From positions 1 through 8,789 of the forward strand of contig BNVH01000106.1 in NCBI GenBank assembly GCA_025997955.1: a DNA stretch of 8,789 nt. Reading direction: 5' to 3'. Positions 1-5,115 of the stretch are shown here, one piece after another; the first letter of the stretch is position 1; every line of letters starts with the position of its first letter. The notes beneath the pieces are model-generated. The model was not told the origin of the DNA and ran no database searches. It was given only the letters and a program-made list of their open reading frames with translations. The position numbers were made by a program, and so were the translations under genes. The DNA is from Synergistales bacterium. GTDB lineage: Bacteria > Synergistota > Synergistia > Synergistales > Aminobacteriaceae.

Positions 1-22
1 CAGTTCACGCGCGAGAGGATGA

Positions 23-48
23 AACTTCACAACACGCGTTGTGAAGTT
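23..48. repeat. Palindrome 1 of the repeat array
   Basis: A 26-nt inverted repeat: AACTT, CACAA, centre CACGCG, TTGTG, AAGTT. Arms are 10 bp and perfect. It has the same length and outer ends as palindrome 2, but the five inner arm bases differ and stay complementary. Confidence 0.9.
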
Positions 49-93
49 AAAAATCTCACAGATGAGTCAGCTCACGCGCGAGAAGGTGAAAGC

Positions 94-121
94 CAACTTG
101 TCCACACGTGTGGACAAGTTG
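94..121. repeat. Palindrome 2 of the repeat array (perfect 28 bp)
   Basis: A perfect 28-bp palindrome. Its inner 26 bp (95-120) read AACTT, GTCCA, centre CACGTG, TGGAC, AAGTT. It contains two inverted TTGTCCACA words (98-106 and the complement of 109-117), each one base from the TTATCCACA DnaA-box consensus. The CACGTG centre also resembles the core of ParB parS sites. Neither reading is supported by palindrome 1, so both are tentative. Confidence 0.92.
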
Positions 122-175
122 CAAGTCTAATGAGTCAATTCACGCGCGAGGGCGAAAAAGAGCAGCGCATTTTTT

Positions 176-454
176 TTGTGGTTGGCTTGCTATACGCAGG
201 AGGAGATTGCGGCGGCGGAAAAATTACCACGAGTAACGGTAACCGATAAAATAAAAGGTTTTGTCGATTTAGGCCAAGTGGCACAATCCGACAAAAACTC
301 TTCCGACGCCGACGCTTCCGGCCACTCCGAGAACAAAAAACTATCTAAGGCCGCAAAAGCCGCAGCTGACTACATCACAGACTTTGAACCACTGATTTAT
401 AACATCTGGCGGCTATTGATTCTTTTTTGGCGTGTGATAAAATTCACTTACTGA
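176..454 (+). pseudogene. Remnant of a ParB-like/DNA-methylase-type gene (HTH segment only)
   Basis: The translated segment contains LWLACYTQEEIAAAEKLP followed by RVTVTDKIKGF, a helix-turn-helix of the TQEEIA type. After a low-complexity linker it has ITDFEPLIYNIWR. From memory, this order (HTH, polar linker, then a 'DF-PP-LYN-W' motif before a methylase catalytic domain) is seen in plasmid and phage ParB-like/N6-adenine methylase proteins. Here there is no N-terminal ParB/sulfiredoxin-like domain; the frame is closed by a stop at 131-133 inside the repeat array. After YNIWR the sequence turns into an unrelated hydrophobic tail and stops, with no methylase catalytic motifs. The only starts are a TTG at 176 or nearby, with no convincing Shine-Dalgarno site. 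I read it as an internal fragment truncated at both ends. A short functional DNA-binding peptide is possible but less likely. Confidence 0.55.
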
Positions 455-471
455 GACTTCCCAAAAAGTCT
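454..471 (+). other. Small hairpin after the gene remnant
   Basis: AGACTT (454-459) pairs with AAGTCT (466-471) around the loop CCCAAA. It directly follows the stop of the remnant and may be part of the larger fold downstream. Confidence 0.5.
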
Positions 472-482
472 AGCATGGGGTT

Positions 483-541
483 AAGCTCTTCCTTTTTCGG
501 TGCCCGTAAACACCGAAATAACAACGGGGAGGGCTTTTCTT
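483..541 (+). terminator. Two-tier hairpin with T-tract, likely intrinsic terminator
   Basis: An outer 10-bp stem (483-492 with 527-536, two G-U pairs) encloses a perfect 8-bp hairpin, TTTCGGTG (495-502) with CACCGAAA (511-518), loop CCCGTAAA. TTTTCTT follows at 535-541. This could end transcription of the remnant gene, or be the first domain of the structured RNA downstream. Confidence 0.6.
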
Positions 542-559
542 ATGCCTTAAATCTGATAA

Positions 560-565
560 TATAAT
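560..565 (+). promoter_or_regulatory. Possible -10 element before the structured stretch
   Basis: A perfect TATAAT at 560-565 lies just upstream of the start of the folded segment (575). The hexamer at -35 spacing (about 537-542, TTCTTA) is poor, so this is a weak call. If used, the transcript would begin around 572. Confidence 0.3.
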
Positions 566-572
566 CTCACCG

Positions 573-850
573 TACTAAAAGGGGCATTCGTGAAGACCGT
601 ATTTTTAAGCCCGGCAACACCAGACTTCACGGGGTAAAAACCGTGTTGACTCGTCTTTTACGGGGCGGGTATCCCTTTTTAGAGGGGAGTTACTTCCATG
701 CTGTATTTTTTAGGTAGTCTCAGCTTTAACTTTAGGTTAAAGCTGGGGCGTTTGGTGATAGTCGTGAGACTGGAGCCGAAGCCCGCCGCAAAAGCTGAAA
801 AGCCGAAGCGGTAGACGACGGGAGAGAGGCGGGGGCGCTTGTATAGGCTC
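573..850 (+). ncRNA. Putative structured non-coding RNA (unidentified)
   Basis: There is no credible coding sequence here, but paired segments are dense. P1: CTAAAAGGG (575-583) with CCCTTTTTAG (673-682), one bulge. P2: CGTGAAG (589-595) with CTTCACG (625-631). P3: GTAAAA (634-639) with TTTTAC (656-661). Then AGTCTCA (716-722) with TGAGACT (765-771), enclosing a hairpin GCTTTAAC/GTTAAAGC (723-730, 736-743). Last comes a three-part stem: GAGCC (773-777) with GGCTC (846-850), AAGC (779-782) with GCTT (837-840), and CCGCC (783-787) with GGCGG (828-832). I do not recognise it as a tRNA, tmRNA, RNase P RNA, T-box or common riboswitch. It could be one RNA or two adjacent ones. The + strand is chosen from the terminator and TATAAT orientation and is uncertain. 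Confidence 0.42.
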
Positions 851-870
851 TCGTCCTTTCGCTTATTTTG

Positions 871-1364
871 GGGGCTTAAAACCTTATAAAACCTTAGATT
901 GTTTTTCAAAGTATAAAGCGGCGCGATTACCACCTATTCAAGACAACCCACTACAAAAAATTAACATTTATTGACATTTTGCGCTTGTAATTATTCCGAA
1001 AAGATATACAATTCAAAAGAGGTAGGTAAAAATATAATAACGCGATTTTATGAAGCTAAAGAGCGCAAGGCAACGCATAAACGGCTCATACGGCTTTTTA
1101 ATTTGCTTGGTGGTATATTATAAGCAAAAATACAAAAATAGGTATGCAAAATACGTATAAAGGCATATACAAAAACACAATGGTAAATATTTTGTATGTA
1201 ATTCTGTATGTGAGGCGATAGGCTAAAAAATAAAATTCAGTTATACAAATAACTTTACTGCTATATTCGACTCCTTGTATATCCGTAGAATTGAAAAAGC
1301 GGTATAAAATAGGCAATTAAAAGACAAGAAAAGGTATTGAAATATCAGAAAAGAGGTGTATTTT
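871..1364. other. Gene-free AT-rich stretch upstream of the HTH gene
   Basis: Strongly AT-rich sequence with no start codon plus ribosome binding site on either strand. The only longer open frame (minus strand, 1098-1316) begins with TTG, lacks a Shine-Dalgarno site, and owes its hydrophobic composition to AT bias. It probably holds the promoter of the HTH gene. A TATAAAAT word near 1302 and TTGACA at 971 are visible but are not well spaced with a partner element. Confidence 0.5.
985..1012 (+). promoter_or_regulatory. Possible sigma70-type promoter
   Basis: TTGTAA (985-990), 16 bp, then TACAAT (1007-1012). A consensus TTGACA at 971-976 is 14 bp further upstream. It could drive the HTH gene through a leader of about 350 nt, which is long, so the assignment is weak. 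Confidence 0.3.
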
Positions 1365-1850
1365 ATGGCGGCGAAATTGGACTACTCGAAATGGGACAAA
1401 GAGATAACCGATATGTCTCTATCGTCTCGCATGGCGGCAGCGGCTATCGAGAAGCGAACCGGAGACAAAATAACGGGTAAATCTGTTGCGGTTGAACGCG
1501 GGCGTCGTGGATTGGTAAAAGGCAACGCCACGGCCAAGGGTGAGAGCCGCGCCGATGGGCGCGAGCAGTCCACGGAACAAGCGCATGTCGAGAAACCGAC
1601 AAGGCCAGATAAGGAGACAGTCCGTTCTACTCTTGCCGGGGTTGCAGCTGTAGCTGACCCTCAACAAGTGGAAACGGCGCGGGGGATAGTCGGGGAGCTT
1701 CTGAGTATCGACGCCGTCGCCGTGGCTCTTGGGTGTACAAGGCGAACCGTTTTGATTTATGTCAAGAATAAACGGCTCAAGGCCGTTAAAATCGGCGCGG
1801 TTTGGAAGATAAGCCCGGAGAATCTGAGGAAGTTTATCGAAGGGGAGTAA
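1365..1850 (+). CDS. HTH_17/excisionase-type DNA-binding protein
   Basis: A 161-aa protein. The ATG at 1365 is preferred over the in-frame GTG at 1356, because AAGAGG (1351-1356) sits 8 bases before the ATG and overlaps the GTG. The C-terminal third, about residues 112-160, reads LLSIDAVAVALGCTRRTVLIY, then a KNKRLKAVKIG wing, then WKISPENLRKFIE. That is the standard winged helix-turn-helix layout of the MerR-like HTH_17/excisionase family, which bends DNA at recombination sites or regulates transcription. Residues 14-52 (SLSSRMAAAAIEKRTGDKITGKSVAVERGRRGL) may form a second DNA-binding region. Residues 53-100 are a polar, probably flexible linker. It is monocistronic and followed by a strong terminator. 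A partner role for the tyrosine recombinase at 7848 is plausible, but distance and separate transcription do not prove it. A plasmid regulator is the alternative. Confidence 0.75.
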   Translation: MAAKLDYSKWDKEITDMSLSSRMAAAAIEKRTGDKITGKSVAVERGRRGLVKGNATAKGESRADGREQSTEQAHVEKPTRPDKETVRSTLAGVAAVADPQQVETARGIVGELLSIDAVAVALGCTRRTVLIYVKNKRLKAVKIGAVWKISPENLRKFIEGE

Positions 1851-1940
1851 GTTTTTTTATAAAGCGCATACACGCTTCATACCTACGGATTCAGCGACTT
1901 TCGCTGTCGTGCGAGATGATTCGTCACGTTTTTTGTTCTC

Positions 1941-1980
1941 AGAAACCCCCTTGGGTTGAATTTCTCCCAAGGGGGTTTCT
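1941..1980 (+). terminator. Strong intrinsic terminator of the HTH gene
   Basis: A perfect 15-bp stem (1941-1955 with 1966-1980, core CCCCCTTGGG/CCCAAGGGGG) with a 10-nt loop, followed by T-rich sequence. A-rich on one side and T-rich on the other, it could act in both directions. Confidence 0.9.
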
Positions 1981-2004
1981 TCTATATTTATTTCCACGCC
2001 CACG

Positions 2005-2089
2005 CGTAGACGCGCTAAAAAGCCGTTTTATTCTTGTATTGGTATGATTTATCCTTTATCGGTATCGTTGTCGTTGTGGGGCGTCTACG
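2005..2089. repeat. Spaced 9-bp inverted repeat in the gap before the RHH gene
   Basis: CGTAGACGC (2005-2013) is complementary to GCGTCTACG (2081-2089), 67 nt apart. It lies in the 437-nt gene-free interval 1851-2287, which otherwise holds only the terminator and the promoter below. Significance is unclear. Confidence 0.4.
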
Positions 2090-2213
2090 AGGGGCGCAGC
2101 TATTTGATGGACATATGAGGAATAGAATTGAACGCAAAACACATTTATATAACTGCTTTTATAGATTTAATTTTTATTTTTTTATACTGTTTATTATACG
2201 GTTTGATGATTGA

Positions 2214-2265
2214 TTGACGTAAAAAAATATTATTGCTTGACGTAAAAGATAATTTTTGCTATTCT
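2214..2265 (+). promoter_or_regulatory. Promoter with repeated TTGACGT (possible operator) for the RHH operon
   Basis: TTGACG (2237-2242), 17 bp, TATTCT (2260-2265) forms a reasonable sigma70 promoter 22 bp upstream of the RHH start codon. The word TTGACGTAAAA occurs twice, at 2214 and 2237, 23 bp apart (about two helical turns), with the second copy overlapping the -35. Repeated short direct words over a promoter are typical operators for small ribbon-helix-helix repressors, so self-repression by the 51-aa protein is a reasonable guess. Confidence 0.6.
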
Positions 2266-2287
2266 GAATATTAAGGGAGGTGCGACG

Positions 2288-2443
2288 ATGGACGAAAAAA
2301 GAGTAAGTTTTACTCTTCGATTACCTCAAAGCAAAGCAAAAGCGTTCAGGGTAAAATTGGCAAACGAAGAAACAAAAACACAGGTTGTGCTTGAAAAACT
2401 GGTTGATGAATACTTAGCAAAGCCGGTAAAGGAAAAGCAATAA
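2288..2443 (+). CDS. Small ribbon-helix-helix (CopG/Arc-like) protein
   Basis: A 51-aa protein that falls below common length cut-offs. The start is well set: AGGGAGG (2274-2280) lies 7 bases before ATG. The protein reads as a ribbon-helix-helix fold. A strand, RVSFTLRLP (about residues 5-13), would insert into the DNA major groove as a dimer. Helix A covers about 14-27, a turn NEETK follows, and helix B is TQVVLEKLVDEYLA (about 31-44), with a basic tail. The family includes plasmid copy-number repressors (CopG), partition accessory proteins and antitoxins. No toxin or ParA gene is adjacent. As the first gene of the cluster that leads to the replication initiator, and with repeated TTGACGT words over its promoter, copy-number or operon autoregulation is the best guess. 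The exact role is not shown by the sequence. Confidence 0.75.
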   Translation: MDEKRVSFTLRLPQSKAKAFRVKLANEETKTQVVLEKLVDEYLAKPVKEKQ

Positions 2444-2570
2444 AGCGCAGGGCAACAAGGAACCCCGGTAAAGCGTTTCATTCTTGGCCGAACGACGCCG
2501 AACCGGGGCAAGTAAGGGAAACCCTCACGGGCTAATTATATCACCGTTGAGGCTATCCCTTTGAATTTGA
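2444..2570 (+). promoter_or_regulatory. Structured leader between the RHH gene and the 81-aa gene
   Basis: CCCCGGT (2463-2469) pairs with ACCGGGG (2502-2508), enclosing CGTT/AACG (2474-2477 with 2491-2494). A second nested fold pairs AAGGGA (2514-2519) with TCCCTT (2556-2561) and, inside, CCTCACGG (2523-2530) with CCGTTGAGG (2544-2552, one bulged T). The Shine-Dalgarno site of the next gene (2572-2579) begins 10 nt after the fold. No poly-T tail is present, so this looks like a 5' leader or processing element rather than a terminator. I do not recognise a riboswitch class. Confidence 0.45.
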
Positions 2571-2586
2571 GAAGGGGGCTTTTGTT

Positions 2587-2832
2587 ATGACACATGACGA
2601 TGTAATAATGTTTCGGAGGCTTACGAAAGGCAATCTCGAAAAGGTGGTTGATATTCTGTACGTTGTGCGGGAGTTTGCGCTTGATTCGTGGGAGGAAGAA
2701 GATTTGACGCCGGAACAGATACGCGTTAAAGACTTCTTAGAGCTTCTTAGAATAGCGGCAGACTACGCCAGTGACGCAATGGACAAGATAGACAAGTTTG
2801 CAGAATTGGCCAAGGACGGCGCGGCGAAGTAG
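2587..2832 (+). CDS. Hypothetical acidic helical protein (81 aa)
   Basis: The ATG at 2587 follows GAAGGGGG (2571-2578) by about 8 bases, a spacing shared by other genes here. The protein is acidic, predicted largely alpha-helical, and has no Cys, signal peptide or membrane segment. Recognisable stretches are FRRLTKGNLEKVVDILYVV near the N-terminus and FLELLRIAADYASDAMDKI further on. I do not recognise a family. It lies between a DNA-binding protein and a coiled-coil membrane protein in a cluster leading to the replication initiator, so a plasmid maintenance role is possible but not shown. The upstream structured leader and downstream hairpin flank it closely. Confidence 0.65.
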   Translation: MTHDDVIMFRRLTKGNLEKVVDILYVVREFALDSWEEEDLTPEQIRVKDFLELLRIAADYASDAMDKIDKFAELAKDGAAK

Positions 2833-2845
2833 AGACGGAGCGACA

Positions 2846-2887
2846 GGCCAAGGGGCGCGGCTTTTCTTTACATGCCGTCCCTTGGCC
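2846..2887 (+). other. Strong hairpin between two small genes
   Basis: GGCCAAGGG (2846-2854) pairs with CCCTTGGCC (2879-2887), extended by CGGC/GCCG (2858-2861 with 2874-2877). No T-tract follows, so it is more likely an RNA processing, stability or attenuating element than a classic terminator. Confidence 0.6.
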
Positions 2888-2928
2888 GATCGATGGATTA
2901 TAGTATAGGCCATAAAGGGGGCGAGACT

Positions 2929-3378
2929 ATGCCAACACCACCAGTAGCGGAACGAGGAATCACAACAGAACGGGCGCAAGCGCGTGGAACCTTCACAGAT
3001 AACCTCATACCAGAAAGCACATTCAAATCCGAATATGCGGCGCGTGAGAAATTCGAGACGAGGATTGAAAAGACTCTTGACAGAATAGAGGCCAAAATAG
3101 ACAAGGTTGAAACTAACTTAAACGCGCGGATTGACAAACTTGAGGTCAAGATTGAGAGAGTAGAAACCAAAGTTGAAAGCATTCGGACGGAACTAAACGC
3201 GCGGATTGACAGCGTTAGAACAGACTTGAAAGCGGATATTAAAGACGCGCGAGACGATAGCAAAAACGATAGCAAAACCACAAACGCGCGGATTGATAAG
3301 GTAGAGGCGCAATTGTGGGGCATTTTAAGCACTGTGATTATCTCAATCATAGCGCAAATAGTTTTGAGGTATCTTTGA
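2929..3378 (+). CDS. Coiled-coil protein with C-terminal membrane anchor
   Basis: A 149-aa protein. The start is set at ATG 2929 (MPTPP) because AAAGGGGG (2914-2920 region) lies about 8 bases upstream. The longer reading from 2872 would start inside a hairpin and lacks a ribosome binding site. Residues about 40-125 are a long charged heptad repeat: KTLDRIEAKIDKVETNL, NARIDKLEVKIERVETKV, NARIDSVRTDLKADIKD. The phrase (L)NARID is repeated three times, matching a repeated ACGCGCGGATTGA in the DNA. The C-terminus, LWGILSTVIISIIAQIVLRYL, is one hydrophobic helix ending just before the stop, giving a tail-anchored topology with the coiled coil in the cytoplasm. Similar short proteins occur in phages and plasmids (XhlA-like or DUF1640-like in layout), mostly without known function. 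Membrane tethering of the plasmid or a holin-like accessory are guesses. Confidence 0.7.
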   Translation: MPTPPVAERGITTERAQARGTFTDNLIPESTFKSEYAAREKFETRIEKTLDRIEAKIDKVETNLNARIDKLEVKIERVETKVESIRTELNARIDSVRTDLKADIKDARDDSKNDSKTTNARIDKVEAQLWGILSTVIISIIAQIVLRYL

Positions 3379-3385
3379 GGTGAAA

Positions 3386-3414
3386 GAGAACGGCGGAGGC
3401 CGGGCGGTTCTCCG
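3386..3414 (+). other. Alternative hairpins upstream of the initiator gene
   Basis: GAGAAC (3386-3391) can pair with GTTCTC (3407-3412), or CGGAG (3394-3398) with CTCCG (3410-3414). The two are mutually exclusive. They lie about 40 nt before the Shine-Dalgarno site of the initiator gene and could tune its expression, though no regulator is visible. Confidence 0.35.
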
Positions 3415-3462
3415 TCCGCTTCGTCTATATTAGCGAGCCGGTAAAGAAAAAAGGTGAGGGCA

Positions 3463-4833
3463 ATGGACTTAGACGAGAGAATAGAAAAAGAGATAAGGTT
3501 AATTCATGAACTGGAATTGTCAATCAATGGCACAGACGAAGAATTTCAAGCAGAATGGGAGAAATTTCTTGGAAACATGCTTGAAATATATCCCGAAATG
3601 CTAACGGGTAATAAGGCGAAATTCACAGATGAAGAACGTGCAATAGCTAAAAGAGAATGGGATATATGCTTTGCACTCGTAAATAAACGTTCTGACGAAC
3701 GAGCGGCGAAGTTAAAGCGCGAACTTGCGAAGGAAAAGCGCAAGAATGCTAAACAAGCGTTTGAACTTGAGAAGCAGAAACAAGTCATTGAAACATTATC
3801 GGATTACTCAAAACATCCGAATAACGCACTGTATTCATTTACTGAAGGAGTTTTACATAGTCCTGATAAGTCAGAGCATAGCAAGGTAGAAGTCAGGTTG
3901 TACAGTGTATTAGGTACAAGGGAATTTATTTATAAGGGCTTGAGCGGTGAATATTCGCTTACCTTAGACGCGCTTTTAAGTAAAATTCCAAACGGAGCTA
4001 AAGTATTTAGCTTTATTAGCATGAAAATGAATGAGAGTAGATACATTGAAAAGACTCCTTTTCAATTACAGGAGCTTGTAGACTTGGGCATATACAAGAC
4101 TATAGAGTCAGCTTACAAGGGCGTAAAAAATATTCTTGAAAAATGTAGCAAAATGATAATCGGTGGAAAGTCTTTTGATTACGATAAAAAAGGGAAACCG
4201 ATAGAGCGAGTGAGTGAGGGCGGCGCTCTTGTTTCATGGTATAAAGTAACATTTAATGATTGCCATGTCACATTACCGGCCATATTCCGAGATTTAAAGC
4301 CACAAATCGCAGAATTGCCAAGGTGGATTTATTCGCTCAAAGACTCTGATTTTATGTTGGCTAAGTATCTTCACTCCTTACCACGGACACAGAAAAAGAA
4401 GAGTCTCTATATCAAGATTGAGACTATTAGACAACATTTAGGTTATCCAAGTGTAGAGGAAGTCAGAACTAAGCACAATAGGAGATACAGACAGCTCATA
4501 ATCGAGCCATTACAGGCAGCCATTGAGAGAGTGACAGCGGCGGCGAACAATGCCGCACAAGAGGGAGAATCTGATATTAAGATTACGCAAGTTTACGACG
4601 GTTGTAATGTGGACTTAACCAAAAACGACAATGTTGATTTTATCGACAGCGCGAATAAATACCTTGAGGGTAGTATTCATGTTGAGTTATCAGGCGAACC
4701 GGCGGCGTATATAGCGGAGAGGGCAAAGGACACTAAGCACGAACAACAGGCGAAAGAGCGGAGAATTAACAAAATCATAGCGGCAAAGGCGGCGGAAAAA
4801 CAGGCCAATAAAGAAAATACGAACGCAGAATAG
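3463..4833 (+). CDS. Putative plasmid replication initiator (tandem winged-helix)
   Basis: A 456-aa protein from ATG 3463, which has AAGGTGAGG 5 bases upstream; an in-frame GTG at 3454 overlaps that site and is less likely. Residues 1-75 are acidic and helical, and about 76-115 form a basic coiled coil (LKRELAKEKRKNAKQ). Residues about 125-360 look like two winged-helix domains of the iteron-initiator type. The first is around LDALLSKIPNGAKVFSFISM and TPFQLQELVDLGIYKTIESAYKG, then a strand hairpin. The second is around SDFMLAKYLHSLP, SLYIKIETIRQHLGYPS and the basic RTKHNRRYRQLIIEPL. The C-terminus (425-456) is a basic/Ala-rich tail. The position supports the role: its terminator is followed within 20 bp by three tandem iterons. 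Expected action is binding the iterons, melting the AT-rich DNA and recruiting the helicase. The family match is from fold pattern and context, not from a certain signature. Confidence 0.7.
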   Translation: MDLDERIEKEIRLIHELELSINGTDEEFQAEWEKFLGNMLEIYPEMLTGNKAKFTDEERAIAKREWDICFALVNKRSDERAAKLKRELAKEKRKNAKQAFELEKQKQVIETLSDYSKHPNNALYSFTEGVLHSPDKSEHSKVEVRLYSVLGTREFIYKGLSGEYSLTLDALLSKIPNGAKVFSFISMKMNESRYIEKTPFQLQELVDLGIYKTIESAYKGVKNILEKCSKMIIGGKSFDYDKKGKPIERVSEGGALVSWYKVTFNDCHVTLPAIFRDLKPQIAELPRWIYSLKDSDFMLAKYLHSLPRTQKKKSLYIKIETIRQHLGYPSVEEVRTKHNRRYRQLIIEPLQAAIERVTAAANNAAQEGESDIKITQVYDGCNVDLTKNDNVDFIDSANKYLEGSIHVELSGEPAAYIAERAKDTKHEQQAKERRINKIIAAKAAEKQANKENTNAE

Positions 4834-4842
4834 ACGAAAAAA

Positions 4843-4875
4843 CGGAGGCGAAAGTCTCCGCTTTTTTTATTTTTT
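4843..4875 (+). terminator. Intrinsic terminator of the initiator gene
   Basis: CGGAGGC (4843-4849) pairs with GTCTCCG (4854-4860) around a GAAA tetraloop, followed by a long T-rich tract (4861-4875). It ends 10 nt after the stop codon, as expected for an efficient terminator, and separates transcription from the iterons. Confidence 0.9.
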
Positions 4876-4938
4876 ACTTACTTCTGAGTGTGCAGGACTT
4901 ACTTCTGAGTGTGCAGGACTTACTTCTGAGTGTGCAAA
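4876..4938. repeat. Three tandem 21-bp iterons, likely replication origin
   Basis: ACTTACTTCTGAGTGTGCAGG is repeated head to tail at 4876-4896 and 4897-4917, with a third copy at 4918-4938 ending AAA instead of AGG. The period of 21 bp (two helical turns) and the location right after the initiator gene are hallmarks of iteron-controlled theta origins. AT-rich DNA flanks both sides (4861-4875, 4938-4950, 4979-4989), offering a melting region. A degenerate partial copy (GTCAACTGTGCAAAA) lies at 5007-5020. Confidence 0.85.
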
Positions 4939-5017
4939 CATTTTTTTTATCCCTTGCGCCGCAACGACTTACAGACGCGTTTTTTTCTAACAGACTTTAA
5001 CAGAAGTCAACTGTGCA

Positions 5018-5046
5018 AAAGCCGCCTTATAGAGAAAGGCGGCTTT
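5018..5046. terminator. Hairpin downstream of the iterons, possible terminator or origin stem
   Basis: AAAGCCGCCTT (5018-5028) pairs perfectly with AAGGCGGCTTT (5036-5046) around a 7-nt loop. The A-rich and T-rich flanks are short, so it could be a weak bidirectional terminator or a structural element of the origin. Confidence 0.55.
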
Positions 5047-5076
5047 GCTTTAATACAAATACAAAGACAAAAAATC

Positions 5077-5115
5077 ACCGATAAAAAAAGAATTTAAACA
5101 CTTCTTTTTATCGGT
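5077..5115 (+). promoter_or_regulatory. AT-rich leader hairpin before the primase-helicase gene
   Basis: ACCGATAAAAA (5077-5087) pairs with TTTTTATCGGT (5105-5115), extended by AAG/CTT across a bulge, loop AATTTAAACA. It ends 8 nt before the Shine-Dalgarno GGGGG at 5124-5128. It may stabilise the mRNA, act as an attenuator, or be an operator palindrome. Confidence 0.55.

Larger units (their letters stand above)
1..150. repeat. Three direct repeats with 67-68 bp period, interleaved with palindromes
   Basis: A 15-bp unit of the form CA-N-Y-TCACGCGCGAG occurs at 1-15, 68-82 and 136-150. The last two copies are preceded by GAGT, and all three are followed by purine-rich sequence ending GAAA. Between copies 1 and 2 and between copies 2 and 3 lies one palindrome each (23-48 and 95-120). 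No palindrome follows copy 3, where a gene remnant begins. The array may continue beyond the left edge, since the right end of the window (8775-8789) has a similar GCGCGCGAGTC word. Function is unknown. A protein-binding or centromere-like site, a recombination site or an origin element are all possible. Confidence 0.85.

Noticed and set aside
23..120. Integron attC sites
   Set aside because: The RYYYAAC/GTTRRRY core sites do not fit, and the recombinase lacks any visible IntI-type extra segment.
1..150. CRISPR array
   Set aside because: Repeat units are only 15 bp with long, palindromic, mutually related spacers; no cas genes are present.
679..933. Minus-strand open frame of 84 codons in the structured stretch
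   Set aside because: No ribosome binding site, no recognisable motif, and it runs through paired segments that explain the sequence better as RNA structure.
1098..1316. Minus-strand hydrophobic open frame, possible small membrane protein
   Set aside because: Starts with TTG without a Shine-Dalgarno site; hydrophobicity follows from AT-rich DNA read in this frame.
1524..1539. 16-bp identity (AACGCCACGGCCAAGG) with 5453-5468
   Set aside because: Both lie in flexible Ala/Lys-rich linkers encoding NATAK; a short chance or composition-driven match explains it without a repeat element.
2444..2570. c-di-GMP or cobalamin riboswitch
   Set aside because: A GCGCAGGGCAA start superficially recalls the c-di-GMP-I class, but the conserved core and receptor segments are missing.
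2898..3350. 150-codon minus-strand frame opposite the coiled-coil gene
   Set aside because: Its Ser/Leu/Ile-rich repetitive protein is the complement of the heptad repeats on the + strand, where start, SD site and membrane helix are convincing.
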